In this document: piece by piece, positions 45,034 to 53,010 of the stretch
Position numbering within the stretch: position 1 is the first letter of the stretch
Layout: each line of letters opens with the position of its first letter
DNA from: Streptomyces narbonensis
Lineage (GTDB): Bacteria; Actinomycetota; Actinomycetes; Streptomycetales; Streptomycetaceae
Assembly: GCF_014649015.1 (NCBI RefSeq)
Contig: NZ_BMSF01000007.1
Span: 124,001-188,000, forward strand
Direction of reading: 5' to 3'
Length of the DNA: 64,000 nt
Translations under genes and position numbers: made by a program
The notes under the pieces: generated by a model
Told to the model about the DNA's origin: nothing
Seen by the model: the letters and a program-made list of their open reading frames with translations, nothing else
Databases searched by the model: none

Positions 45034-45228
45034 ATGGGCTGGACGCACGACTACGGTGACACAGCACGCAACCGCCGCTCGGCCGCTGGGCCGGGCTCCC
45101 GAGAGAGGGGTGGCCCCCAGGACCAGGGCCACGCGCACGCCGTGCCAGGGGTAGGGATCTCACGCATTCTGCGCCGCCGGGCGCGCTGGGTCTCGGCCCG
45201 GCTCCGGCATCCACGCGACACGCCGTAG
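45034..45228 (+). CDS. Small basic hypothetical protein
   Basis: A possible 64-residue protein starting MGWTHDYGDTARNRR and ending with a basic stretch (ISRILRRRARWVSARLRHP). TCGAGGT just before the ATG could serve as ribosome binding site. Third-position G+C is high but not as high as in neighbours, and no family is recognised. The rest of 44899-45295 shows no other gene. It may be a real small gene or chance. Confidence 0.35.
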   Translation: MGWTHDYGDTARNRRSAAGPGSRERGGPQDQGHAHAVPGVGISRILRRRARWVSARLRHPRDTP

Positions 45229-45255
45229 GGGGTACGACACCCGGGGCGACGACCT

Positions 45256-45283
45256 GGGGGGCCTCCTTTTCGGGAGGCCTCCT
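45256..45283. terminator. Bidirectional terminator
   Basis: GGCCTCC/GGAGGCC, extendable outward with G-U pairs, over loop TTTTCG. It lies 13 bases beyond the marP stop and serves either strand. Confidence 0.6.
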
Positions 45284-45295
45284 CCGAGTCGTGCG

Positions 45296-46495
45296 CTACA
45301 GCGCGCAGCCCTGGGTGTCGACCTGCTGGACGGCGGTCTTCCCGCGCTCGATGTCCTCGCGGATCTCGTCGACAGTCAGGGCGTAGCCGGTGTTCACGTC
45401 GTCGAGGGAGCGGGCGAAGATCACGCCGTTCACCTCGCCGTCCTCCGTGAGGAGCGGGCCGCCGGAGTTGCCCTGACGGACCGTCGCGTACAGCGAGTAC
45501 ACGTCCCTGCGCACCTCGTCCCGCTGGTAGATGTCGGGCCCCTTGGCGCTGATACGGCCCCGGACGCGCGCGGAGCGCACGTCGTACGAGCCGTTCTCCG
45601 GGAAGCCGGCGACGATCGCGTCGTCGCCGCTGCGGGCGTCCTGCTCCGTGAAGTTCAGCGGCTGCGCCTTGAGGTCCGGCACGTCCAGGACGGCGATGTC
45701 GCGCTGCCAGTCGTAGAGGACGACCTTGGCGTCGTAGAGCTTGCCCTCACCGCCTATCTGGACGGTCGGCTCGTCGACCCCGCCGACGACGTGGGCATTG
45801 GTCATGACCCGGCGGTCGGCGAAGACGAAGCCGGTGCCCTCGAAGACCTTGCCGCAACTCGGCGCGGTGCCGACGACCTTCACGATGGAGCGCTGGGCGC
45901 GGGCGGCAACCGGGCTGTCGGCGAGCTCCGGGTCGGGCGGGGTGACCGGGGTGATCGGCTCGTTGGCGAAGGGGCTGAAGACCGGGGGGAAGCCGCTGCG
46001 GGCCAGCATGGAGCTGAAGTCGTCGAACCAGCGGGACGCCTGATCCGGCATCACCTGCTCCACCCCGAGCAGGACCTTGGAGTTCCGCACCTCCTTGCCC
46101 ACGGTGGGCAGCGAGGTCCGGGCCAGGGCCGAGCCGATCAGCCAGGCCACGAGCAGCATCGCGACGACGTTGACCAGAGCGCCGCCGGTGGCGTCCAGGG
46201 CGCGCACCGGTGACCAGGTGATGTGCCGGCGGAGCTTGTTGCCGAGGTGGGTGGTGAACGCCTGGCCGACCGAGGCGCAGATGATGACCACCATCACGAA
46301 GACGACCGTCGCCGTGGTCGAGACCTCGCTGTTGTCCGTCAGCTGGTCCCAGAGGATCGGGAGCAGCAGAACGGCGACGAGACCGCCGCCGAGGAACCCG
46401 ACCACCGACAGGATGCCGACCACGAATCCCTGGCGATATCCGATGACGGCGAACCATACGGCGGCGAGCAGCAACAAGATGTCCAGCACGTTCAC
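45296..46495 (-). CDS. marP: Membrane-anchored trypsin-like serine protease (MarP-like)
   Basis: A 399-residue protease. Residues 1-165 are a CvpA-like four-helix membrane domain (LDILLLLAAVWFAVIGYRQG). The periplasmic protease domain has the triad His235 (MTNAHVV), Asp266 (QRDIAVLDV) and Ser344 (RQGNSGGPL). Cysteines in APSCGKVF and near the end (DTQGCAL) match the disulfide of mycobacterial MarP, where it is needed for acid and oxidative stress resistance. Start is GTG 46495, with no clear Shine-Dalgarno. Rv3671c equivalent, 46 bases after the CoA Nudix gene in the same direction. Confidence 0.93.
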   Translation of the reverse strand: MNVLDILLLLAAVWFAVIGYRQGFVVGILSVVGFLGGGLVAVLLLPILWDQLTDNSEVSTTATVVFVMVVIICASVGQAFTTHLGNKLRRHITWSPVRALDATGGALVNVVAMLLVAWLIGSALARTSLPTVGKEVRNSKVLLGVEQVMPDQASRWFDDFSSMLARSGFPPVFSPFANEPITPVTPPDPELADSPVAARAQRSIVKVVGTAPSCGKVFEGTGFVFADRRVMTNAHVVGGVDEPTVQIGGEGKLYDAKVVLYDWQRDIAVLDVPDLKAQPLNFTEQDARSGDDAIVAGFPENGSYDVRSARVRGRISAKGPDIYQRDEVRRDVYSLYATVRQGNSGGPLLTEDGEVNGVIFARSLDDVNTGYALTVDEIREDIERGKTAVQQVDTQGCAL

Positions 46496-46541
46496 CGTCG
46501 ATAGCCTCGCAAATTCGTTTCGGTCGCCCGGGGTCAGCCTG

Positions 46542-47276
46542 TCATGAGCGCCAGTCGAGCGGGACCTGCTTGGACCGGTCCCAAGGTCGCTCCCAGCCCG
46601 AGTAGTGCAGTAGCCGGTCGATCACTCCGGCCGTAAAACCCCAGACCAGAGCGGACTCGACCAGGAAGCCGGGGCCCTGGTGGCCGCTCGGGTGGACGGT
46701 CGTCGCGCGGTTCGCGGGATCCGTGAGATCCGCCACGGGCACGGTGAACACGCGGGCGGTCTCGCCGGGGTCGACGACCCCGACCGGGCTCGGGACGCGC
46801 CACCAGCCGAGGACGGGGGTGACGACGAAGCCGCTGACCGGGATGTAGAGCTGCGGCAGTACGCCGAAGATCTGGACGCCCGCCGGGTCGAGCCCGGTCT
46901 CCTCCTGGGCCTCCCGCAGGGCGGCGCGCAGCAGCCCGCCGTCGGCCGGGTCGCCGTCCTCGGGGTCGAGGGCGCCGCCCGGGAAGGAGGGCTGCCCGGC
47001 GTGCGAGCGGAGGCTGCCGGCGCGCTCCATGAGCAGCAGCTCGGGGCCGCGCTCGCCCTCGCCGAAGAGGACGAGGACGGCTGACTGGCGCCCCGCGCCG
47101 CTCTCTGGCGGCAGGAAGCGGCTCAGCTGCTCGGGCGCGACCGTGCGGGCGGCCCGGTCGACGGGGCCGAGCCAGGCCGGCAGGCCGCCCCTGTCGAGCA
47201 GACCGCCGGTACCGGGGGCGCGGGCCCCTTCGCCGTGCACGTGCTCGTCATGGATGTCTTCGTCAGTGCGCGTCAT
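46542..47276 (-). CDS. Nudix hydrolase, CoA pyrophosphatase type
   Basis: A 244-residue Nudix protein. The Nudix box is around FPGGALDPED and ALREAQEETGLD (REx2EE core); the preceding LLLMERAGSLRSHAGQPSFPGG is the CoA-diphosphatase (UPF0035) signature. Expected reaction: CoA to 3',5'-ADP and 4'-phosphopantetheine. ATG 47276 was chosen because GGGGTG stands in front; GTG 47294 would add six residues. Rv3672c equivalent, between nth and marP. Confidence 0.88.
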   Translation of the reverse strand: MTRTDEDIHDEHVHGEGARAPGTGGLLDRGGLPAWLGPVDRAARTVAPEQLSRFLPPESGAGRQSAVLVLFGEGERGPELLLMERAGSLRSHAGQPSFPGGALDPEDGDPADGGLLRAALREAQEETGLDPAGVQIFGVLPQLYIPVSGFVVTPVLGWWRVPSPVGVVDPGETARVFTVPVADLTDPANRATTVHPSGHQGPGFLVESALVWGFTAGVIDRLLHYSGWERPWDRSKQVPLDWRS

Positions 47277-47406
47277 AGGCACCCCGTGTTTCACAACGCG
47301 ATCGATGGTCGTCTTCGTTCCCTGCGGGTCGGGGCCGGCGGGTCGGCCTCGCGCGACCGGCCCGGGGCTCCGCCTCGGATCCTCGGCCTGGCGCGACCGC
47401 CCGGGC

Positions 47407-48492
47407 TCAGTCGCCGGCGCCCAGTGGGGGCGCGGGGCGGCCCGGGTAGCCGGGCGGCGGGTCGAGCCGCTGGCCGGGGAAGCCGCCCATCTCGTACTTG
47501 AGCAGCTTCCGCGCCTTCTCCGGGTCCGTCTCGCCCTCGCCGTACGAGGGGCAGAGGTGGGTGATCGGGCAGGCGCCGCACGCGGGCTTGCGGGCGTGGC
47601 AGATCCGGCGGCCGTGGAAGATCACCCGGTGCGAGAGCATGGTCCACTCGCTCTTCGGGAAGATCTCCGCGATTTCCGCCTCGATCTTGACCGGGTCCTC
47701 CTGCTCGGTCCACCTCCAGCGGCGGACGAGGCGCATGAAGTGGGTGTCGACGGTGATGCCGGGGACCCCGAAGGCGTTTCCGAGGACCACGAACGCGGTC
47801 TTGCGGCCGACGCCGGGGAGCTTGACGAGGTCCTCCAGGCGGCCGGGGACCTCTCCGCCGAAGTCGTCCCTCAGCGCGGCGGCCAGGCCCATGATCGACC
47901 TGGTCTTGGCCCGGAAGAAGCCGGTCGGGCGGATCAGCTCCTCGACCTCCTCCGGCACGGCGGCGGCGAGGTCCTCGGGCGTGGGGTACTTCGCGAAGAG
48001 CGCGGGGGTGGTCTGGTTGACCCGCAGGTCGGTGGTCTGCGCGGAGAGGACCGTGGCGACGAGCAGCTCGAAGGGGTTCCGGAAGTCGAGCTCCGGATGG
48101 GCGTACGGGAAGACCTCGGCCAGCTCGCGGTTGATCTTCCGCGCCCGCCGGACCATCGCGAGCCGCGACTCGGGCTTCGCGGCGGGCTTGGCGAAGGCAG
48201 GCCCGGCCGACACGGCGGGCTTCCCGGACTTGGCCGATGCGGCGGACTTCGCGGGCTTGGCCGATGCGGCGGACTTGGCCGCGGCAGGCTTGGCCGACTG
48301 GGCCGACTGGGCCGACGCGGCAGGCTGGGCCGACGCGGCAGGCTGCCCGGTCTTGGCCGGCTCGGAGCCCTCAGCCTTCCGATTTGAGGCTTTCACCCGT
48401 TTCGACACGCCGCGTTCGCCCACGGCGGAATTACCTTCGGCCGACACTCTTTCAGCCCCCTTGGCCTGCGCTCTCACCGGCGAGTTGGACAC
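47407..48492 (-). CDS. nth: Endonuclease III with Ala/Ser/Lys-rich extension
   Basis: A 361-residue DNA glycosylase/AP lyase for oxidised pyrimidines. The helix-hairpin-helix LPGVGRKTA carries catalytic Lys231, ITVDTHF carries Asp249, and the [4Fe-4S] cluster ligands fit C-x6-C-x2-C-x5-C ([17 protein letters not shown]). About the first 105 residues are an unusual low-complexity stretch of Ala/Ser/Lys/Pro repeats ([20 protein letters not shown]), probably disordered and cationic. The GTG start has TAGGCT six bases upstream (leaderless), which supports the long form. Confidence 0.95.
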   Translation of the reverse strand: MSNSPVRAQAKGAERVSAEGNSAVGERGVSKRVKASNRKAEGSEPAKTGQPAASAQPAASAQSAQSAKPAAAKSAASAKPAKSAASAKSGKPAVSAGPAFAKPAAKPESRLAMVRRARKINRELAEVFPYAHPELDFRNPFELLVATVLSAQTTDLRVNQTTPALFAKYPTPEDLAAAVPEEVEELIRPTGFFRAKTRSIMGLAAALRDDFGGEVPGRLEDLVKLPGVGRKTAFVVLGNAFGVPGITVDTHFMRLVRRWRWTEQEDPVKIEAEIAEIFPKSEWTMLSHRVIFHGRRICHARKPACGACPITHLCPSYGEGETDPEKARKLLKYEMGGFPGQRLDPPPGYPGRPAPPLGAGD

Positions 48493-48498
48493 CCGGCC

Positions 48499-48504
48499 AG
48501 CCTA
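48499..48504 (-). promoter_or_regulatory. -10 element, leaderless start of nth
   Basis: Minus-strand TAGGCT, six bases, GTG 48492. No ribosome binding site. It fixes the start that includes the long extension. Confidence 0.6.
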
Positions 48505-48597
48505 GGGGCCACCACCGACATCCGCCTTGGGCATGGCCGATCGGACCCCAATCGGGCCCCTGCCGTACGCACGGGTAGCCAAGTGCGTCAAACTTGT

Positions 48598-48613
48598 TGT
48601 GATTGATCGCACT
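48598..48613. promoter_or_regulatory. Possible Crp binding site upstream of crp
   Basis: TGTGATTGATCGCACT: the left half TGTGA is perfect for the Crp consensus TGTGA-N6-TCACA, the right half reads GCACT. It is 66-81 bases before the crp start, so autoregulation is plausible. Confidence 0.5.
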
Positions 48614-48678
48614 GTTTTGTGCGTCCGGCATCATGGGACCCAGGTCCTTTGAGCAGGTCGACAGTATGGAGAGAACTC

Positions 48679-49353
48679 GTGGACGACGTTCTGCGGCGCG
48701 CCCCGCTCTTCGCGGCGCTCGATGACGAGCAGGCCGCCGAGCTGCGCGCCTCGATGAGTGAGGCGACGCTCGCCCGTGGCGACGCGCTGTTCCACGAAGG
48801 CGACCCCGGTGACCGCCTGTACGTGGTCACCGAAGGCAAGGTCAAGCTGCACCGCACCTCCCCCGACGGCCGCGAGAACATGCTGGCGGTCCTCGGCCCC
48901 GGCGAGCTCATCGGCGAGCTGTCCCTCTTCGACCCGGGTCCGCGCACCGCGACCGCCACGGCGCTGACCGAGGTCAAGCTGCTCGGTCTCGGCCACGGCG
49001 ACCTCCAGCCCTGGCTGAACGCCCGCCCGGAGGTGGCCACCGCGCTGCTCCGCGCGGTCGCCCGCCGGCTGCGCAAGACCAACGACCAGATGTCCGACCT
49101 GGTCTTCTCCGACGTGCCGGGCCGTGTCGCCCGCGCGCTCCTCGACCTGTCGCGCCGCTTCGGCGTGCAGTCGGAGGAGGGCATCCACGTCGTCCACGAC
49201 CTCACCCAGGAGGAGCTGGCCCAGCTGGTCGGCGCCTCCCGCGAGACGGTCAACAAGGCGCTCGCCGACTTCGCCCAGCGCGGCTGGCTGCGCCTGGAGG
49301 CCCGCGCCGTGATCCTGCTGGACGTGGAGCGCCTCGCGAAGCGCTCGCGGTAA
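48679..49353 (+). CDS. crp: Crp/Fnr-family cAMP receptor protein
   Basis: A 224-residue regulator. The cyclic-nucleotide domain runs from about residue 10 to 125 (GDALFHEGDPGDRLYVVTEG; GELIGELSLFDPGPRTATATA, the phosphate-binding cassette). The C-terminal helix-turn-helix is LTQEELAQLVGASRETVNKAL. In S. coelicolor this gene controls germination and secondary metabolism. GGAGAG before GTG 48679 sets the start. It is divergent from nth, as are Rv3676 and Rv3674c. Confidence 0.97.
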   Translation: MDDVLRRAPLFAALDDEQAAELRASMSEATLARGDALFHEGDPGDRLYVVTEGKVKLHRTSPDGRENMLAVLGPGELIGELSLFDPGPRTATATALTEVKLLGLGHGDLQPWLNARPEVATALLRAVARRLRKTNDQMSDLVFSDVPGRVARALLDLSRRFGVQSEEGIHVVHDLTQEELAQLVGASRETVNKALADFAQRGWLRLEARAVILLDVERLAKRSR

Positions 49354-49391
49354 GCGGGAAGCTGCAAGCGGTCCCGTCCGCAAGGAGTACG

Positions 49392-49431
49392 CGAAAGGCC
49401 GCCCCGGTCCGAGGACCGGGGCGGCCTTTCG
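49392..49431. terminator. Strong bidirectional terminator
   Basis: An 18-bp perfect stem (CGAAAGGCCGCCCCGGTC side at 49392) with a small loop, ending in TTTCG. It serves crp (+) and the convergent SPFH gene (-). Confidence 0.85.
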
Positions 49432-49452
49432 TGCGTTCGTGTCAGCGCGCGG

Positions 49453-50337
49453 TCAGCGCTTCGAGCCGTCCACGATCACCGGGGCCGAGGCGCCGTTCCC
49501 GCAGGGCACGGTGTAGATCGCGTTCTTCGCCGCGGCCTCCTTGAACGCGTCGATGCACTGGTTCATCAGGACCTTGTCCGTCAGCGAGTCGTTGAGGATC
49601 TTGTTGGCGCGGGCGATGCCCTCCGCCTCGATCCGGCGCCGGTCGGACTCTGCCTTGGCCGTACGGGCGGCCTCGACGGCACGCTCGGTCGCCTGCTGCT
49701 GCTGGATCTTCCGGTCGATCTGGTCCTGCAGCGCCTTGGACGGCTTCACGTTCCGCAGGTTGACCGTGGTCACGTCGATCCCGCGCGGGGCCAGGCGCTC
49801 CTTGATCAGGTTGCCGATCTCGGCGTTGATCTTCTCCCGGGCGGAGCTGTAGCCCTCCTCGCTGGTGTGGCGGGCGAAGACGTTACGCACGATCTCCCGG
49901 CTGTCCGGGAAGACCAGCCGCTGCTGGATGGCGGACTCGCTGCCGGCGAGCCGGTACAGCTCCACGGCCTTGGCCGGCGCGACGGCCCACTTCACGGTCA
50001 CCTCGACCTCCATCACACCGCCCTGTGAGGAACGGACCTCGACCACGTCGTTGTCGGAGAGGTTCAGGTCCACCGGGCGCGTGGAGAAGGAGGTGACCGT
50101 CGTGAACGGCGATATCAGGTTCACGCCCGGCGTCATGGGCGAACCCACCTTGCCGAAGGTCACCGGCACGCCGACCTCGTACGCTCCGACCACGTGGACG
50201 ACGCTGGTGATGCCCGCGAGGAGAGCGGCGATCACCGCGCCCAGCGCGCCGAGGCGGAAGGCGGAGCGGTCCGTGGAACGCCCCACGAAGTAGAGCACCA
50301 CTGCCGCGATGAACAGAAGAACGGCCAGGACGAGCAC
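49453..50337 (-). CDS. SPFH/band 7 family membrane protein
   Basis: A 294-residue prohibitin/stomatin-like protein. Two hydrophobic segments at the N terminus (about 1-20 and 31-52) anchor it; the SPFH domain follows (YEVGVPVTFGKVGSPMTPGVN, FSTRPVDLNLSDNDVVEVRS), then a helical coiled coil with QQQQATERAVEAARTAKAES and EGIARANKILNDS. Such proteins oligomerise in membrane microdomains. The GTG at 50337 is preceded by GGGGGG six bases away; longer in-frame starts are possible but lack an RBS. Confidence 0.85.
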   Translation of the reverse strand: MLVLAVLLFIAAVVLYFVGRSTDRSAFRLGALGAVIAALLAGITSVVHVVGAYEVGVPVTFGKVGSPMTPGVNLISPFTTVTSFSTRPVDLNLSDNDVVEVRSSQGGVMEVEVTVKWAVAPAKAVELYRLAGSESAIQQRLVFPDSREIVRNVFARHTSEEGYSSAREKINAEIGNLIKERLAPRGIDVTTVNLRNVKPSKALQDQIDRKIQQQQATERAVEAARTAKAESDRRRIEAEGIARANKILNDSLTDKVLMNQCIDAFKEAAAKNAIYTVPCGNGASAPVIVDGSKR

Positions 50338-50415
50338 GAGAATCCCCCCGATGGAACGACTGCCGAGATGGCTTACGTAAAGGGACCGTAAAGCATGACG
50401 TGTCCCTGAACCATG

Positions 50416-50458
50416 CCGGGTCCCAGCAAAGACCGCCGGCCTCCCTTGCCGGACCCGG
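50416..50458 (-). terminator. Terminator after MBL gene
   Basis: CCGGGTCC/GGACCCGG outer stem with an inner CCGGC/GCCGG stem, 24 bases past the stop of the minus-strand MBL gene. Confidence 0.45.
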
Positions 50459-50481
50459 CCCCGCCCCACGGAGGGCGGCGG

Positions 50482-51312
50482 TCAGACCAGGCCGCGCTCC
50501 CGCAGGTACTCCAGCTGCGCCCGTACGGACAGCTCCGCCGCCGGCCAGAGCGAGCGGTCCACGTCCGCGTACACGTGCGCCACCACCTCCGCCGCCGTCC
50601 GGTGGCCGCTCTCGACCGCCGTCTCGACCTGCGCGAGCCGGTTCGCCCGGTGCGCCAGATAGAACTCCACGGCCCCCTGCGCGTCCTCCAGGACCGGACC
50701 GTGCCCCGGCAGGACCGTGTGCACCCCGCCGTCGACCGTGAGCGAGCGGAGCCGCCGCAGCGAGTCCAGGTAGTCGCCGAGCCGCCCGTCCGGATGCGCG
50801 ACCATCGTCGTGCCGCGCCCCAGGATCGTGTCCCCCGTCAGGACCGCCCGGTCGGCGGGCAGATGGAAGGAGAGCGAGTCCGAGGTGTGCCCGGGTGTCG
50901 GGACGACCCGCACCTCCAGGCCGCCGACCTCCAGCACGTCCCCCGCGCCGAGCCCCTCGTCGCCGAGCCGCAGCGCCGGGTCCAGGGCCCGTACGGCGGT
51001 CCGGGTCAGCTCGGCGAAGCGGCCGGCGCCCTCCGCGTGGTCCGGATGGCCGTGGGTGAGCAGCGTGAGCGCGATCCGCTTGCCGAGCTTCTCGGCGGTC
51101 TCCACGACATGGCGCAGATGGCCCTCGTCGAGCGGGCCCGGGTCGACGACGACGGCGAGGTCGGAGCCGGGCTCGGAGAGCAGCCAGGTGTTCGTGCCGT
51201 CGAGGGTCATCGCGGACGGGTTCGGCGCGAGCACGTTCACCGCGCGGGCGGTCGCGGGCCCGGAGACGACGAGCCCGCGCGGCTGCCCGGGCAGGGCGGC
51301 GGCGTCGCTCAT
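50482..51312 (-). CDS. MBL-fold metallo-hydrolase
   Basis: A 276-residue metallo-beta-lactamase-fold hydrolase. The metal motif LTHGHPDHAEG (HxHxDH) is intact, with GHTSDSLSFH, VLTGDTILG and VLPGHGPV supplying the remaining ligands. The C-terminal helical part resembles LACTB2-like enzymes. The ATG overlaps the stop of the Nudix gene (ATGA). Rv3677c equivalent. Natural substrate unknown; beta-lactamase activity need not be assumed. Confidence 0.92.
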   Translation of the reverse strand: MSDAAALPGQPRGLVVSGPATARAVNVLAPNPSAMTLDGTNTWLLSEPGSDLAVVVDPGPLDEGHLRHVVETAEKLGKRIALTLLTHGHPDHAEGAGRFAELTRTAVRALDPALRLGDEGLGAGDVLEVGGLEVRVVPTPGHTSDSLSFHLPADRAVLTGDTILGRGTTMVAHPDGRLGDYLDSLRRLRSLTVDGGVHTVLPGHGPVLEDAQGAVEFYLAHRANRLAQVETAVESGHRTAAEVVAHVYADVDRSLWPAAELSVRAQLEYLRERGLV

Positions 51313-52187
51313 CCCGCACCCCCCGCCGGGATGATCTTCGTGAACTCCTCGTGCCCCGGCCAGCTCAGGACCAGCTCGTCGCCCTCCAGACGCGCCTGGG
51401 CGAGTACGGGGGCCAGATCCTGCTCCCCGGCCGCCTCCAGCGCCTCCTCGGCCGTGCCGTACGCCTCCAGGGCGCGCAGCGTCGAGATCGTCGGCGGCAT
51501 CATCATCAGCTCGCCCCGGTCATAGCCGGCGGCGGCCTCCGAGGGCCGGATCCACACCGTGCGGTCGGCCTCCCCGGAGACGTCCCGGGTGCGCTGGCCG
51601 GCCGGGAGCGCGGCCACGAAGAACCACGTGTCGAACCGCCGCTGCTCGAACTCGGGGGTGATCCAGCGGGCCCACGCGCCGAGCAGGTCCGAGCGCAGGA
51701 CGAGCCCGCGCCGGTCGAGGAAGTCGGCGAAGTGCAGCTCCCGGGCGACGAGCGCCTCCCGGTCCCGCTCCCAGTCCTCGCCCGTGGTGTCGCCGACCAC
51801 GGTCTCCGCGGTCTCCCCGGCGAGCAGGACGCCCGCCTCCTCGAAGGTCTCGCGGACGGCCGCGCAGACCACGGCCTGGGCCTGCGCCGGGTCGTCGAGG
51901 CCGAGGCGCCCGGCCCATTCGGCGAGGGAGGGCCCCGCCCAGCGCACCGGCTGTTCGTCGCGCGGGTCGACCCCGCCGCCGGGATAGGCGTACGCACCGC
52001 CCGCGAAGGCCATCGAGGCGCGGCGGCGCAGCATGTGCACGTCGGGCCCCGCGGCCCCGTCCCGCAGGAGGAGCACGGTGGCGGCGCGCCGGGGGCTCAC
52101 CGGGGTGAGCTCGCCCGCGGCGTGGGCCCGGATGCGGTCGGGCCATTCCGGCGGGTACCACTGACCGTTCGGCTGAGCATTCGACAT
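51309..52187 (-). CDS. Nudix hydrolase, NUDT19-like
   Basis: A 292-residue Nudix-fold protein. RAATVLLLRDG and FAGGAYAYPGGGVDP begin the domain; AAVRETFEEAGVLLAG is the core of the Nudix box, separated from the GG by an insert of about 35 residues, as in NUDT19-type CoA diphosphatases. Leaderless start: TAGCAT, six bases, ATG 52187. First gene of a two-gene operon with the MBL hydrolase. Confidence 0.88.
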   Translation of the reverse strand: MSNAQPNGQWYPPEWPDRIRAHAAGELTPVSPRRAATVLLLRDGAAGPDVHMLRRRASMAFAGGAYAYPGGGVDPRDEQPVRWAGPSLAEWAGRLGLDDPAQAQAVVCAAVRETFEEAGVLLAGETAETVVGDTTGEDWERDREALVARELHFADFLDRRGLVLRSDLLGAWARWITPEFEQRRFDTWFFVAALPAGQRTRDVSGEADRTVWIRPSEAAAGYDRGELMMMPPTISTLRALEAYGTAEEALEAAGEQDLAPVLAQARLEGDELVLSWPGHEEFTKIIPAGGAG

Positions 52188-52193
52188 GGGCGG

Positions 52194-52199
52194 ATGCTA
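52194..52199 (-). promoter_or_regulatory. -10 element, leaderless start of Nudix-MBL operon
   Basis: Minus-strand TAGCAT, six bases, ATG 52187; no ribosome binding site. Confidence 0.6.
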
Positions 52200-52311
52200 T
52201 GCGCAAGCACCGAAATGCACGAGGGCCGGACGGTGTGGCCCCGGCCGTGAACGCGCGAGAGCCGGCTCCCCCGCCGCGGGAAAACCGGCTCCTCACACAC
52301 CTCACGAGCGA

Positions 52312-52782
52312 TCAGGCGTCGACGAGCTCCACCTGGACCTCGACCTCGACCGGCGCGTCGAGCGGCAGCACGGCCACGCCGACGGCGCTGCGTGCGTGCA
52401 CGCCCTTGTCGCCGAGGACCGCGCCGAGCAGCTCGCTGGCGCCGTTGATGACGGCCGGCTGTCCGGTGAAGTCGGAGGCGGAGGCGACGAAGCCCACGAC
52501 CTTCACGACCCGCTTGATCCGGTCCAGGTCACCGGCGACCGACTTCACGGCCGCGAGGGCGTTCAGCGCGCAGGTGGCCGCGAGCTGCTTGGCCTCCTCG
52601 GCGGTGACCTCGTCGCCGACCTTGCCGGTCACCGAGAGCTTGCCCCCCACCATCGGGAGCTGGCCCGAGGTGTAGACGTACACGCCGGACTGCACGGCCG
52701 GCTGGTAGGCGGCCAGCGGCGGCACGACCTCCGGCAGGGTCAGGCCGAGCTCGGCGAGCTTCGCCTCCACGGCCCCGCTCAC
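52312..52782 (-). CDS. RidA/YjgF family protein
   Basis: A 156-residue member of the Rid family, whose archetype hydrolyses reactive enamine/imine intermediates. VYVYTSGQLPMVGGKLSVTGKVG and the ending VEVEVQVELVDA fit the family; the arginine diagnostic for true RidA (in RSAVGV) is preceded here by HARSAVGVAVLPLDAPVE, so it is retained. The GTG start overlaps the stop of the small DUF4177-like gene (GTGA). Rv3678c equivalent. Confidence 0.9.
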   Translation of the reverse strand: MSGAVEAKLAELGLTLPEVVPPLAAYQPAVQSGVYVYTSGQLPMVGGKLSVTGKVGDEVTAEEAKQLAATCALNALAAVKSVAGDLDRIKRVVKVVGFVASASDFTGQPAVINGASELLGAVLGDKGVHARSAVGVAVLPLDAPVEVEVQVELVDA

Positions 52783-52937
52783 GACTTGGCCCGCTTCAGG
52801 TAGGCCACGAGCTGCTCGGGGTTGTTCGGCCCGGGCACGACCTGGACGAGCTCCCAGCCGTCCTCGCCCCAGGTGTCCAGAATCTGCTTCGTCGCGTGCA
52901 CCAGAAGCGGCACCGTGACGTACTCCCACTTGGTCAT
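52779..52937 (-). CDS. DUF4177-like small protein
   Basis: A 52-residue protein: MTKWEYVTVPLLVHATKQIL, then DTWGEDGWELVQVVPGPN and LVAYLKRAKS. The WEYVTV...GWELV pattern is that of DUF4177. Leaderless start: TACAGT, seven bases, ATG 52937. It is the first gene of an operon with the RidA-like gene and is divergent from the ArsA-like pair; only 73 bases separate the two starts. Confidence 0.85.
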   Translation of the reverse strand: MTKWEYVTVPLLVHATKQILDTWGEDGWELVQVVPGPNNPEQLVAYLKRAKS

Positions 52938-52944
52938 GGAGCCG

Positions 52945-52950
52945 ACTGTA
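52945..52950 (-). promoter_or_regulatory. -10 element, leaderless start of DUF4177-RidA operon
   Basis: Minus-strand TACAGT, seven bases, ATG 52937. Confidence 0.6.
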
Positions 52951-52997
52951 TCCGCTGCCGCGGGGCGGCCTCCTGATTGGGCGGCGCCGCCAGTGGT

Positions 52998-53003
52998 TAG
53001 GCT
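52998..53003 (+). promoter_or_regulatory. -10 element, leaderless start of ArsA-like pair
   Basis: TAGGCT, seven bases, GTG 53011. Divergent leaderless promoters thus face each other across 73 bases. Confidence 0.6.
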
Positions 53004-53010
53004 CGACAGC

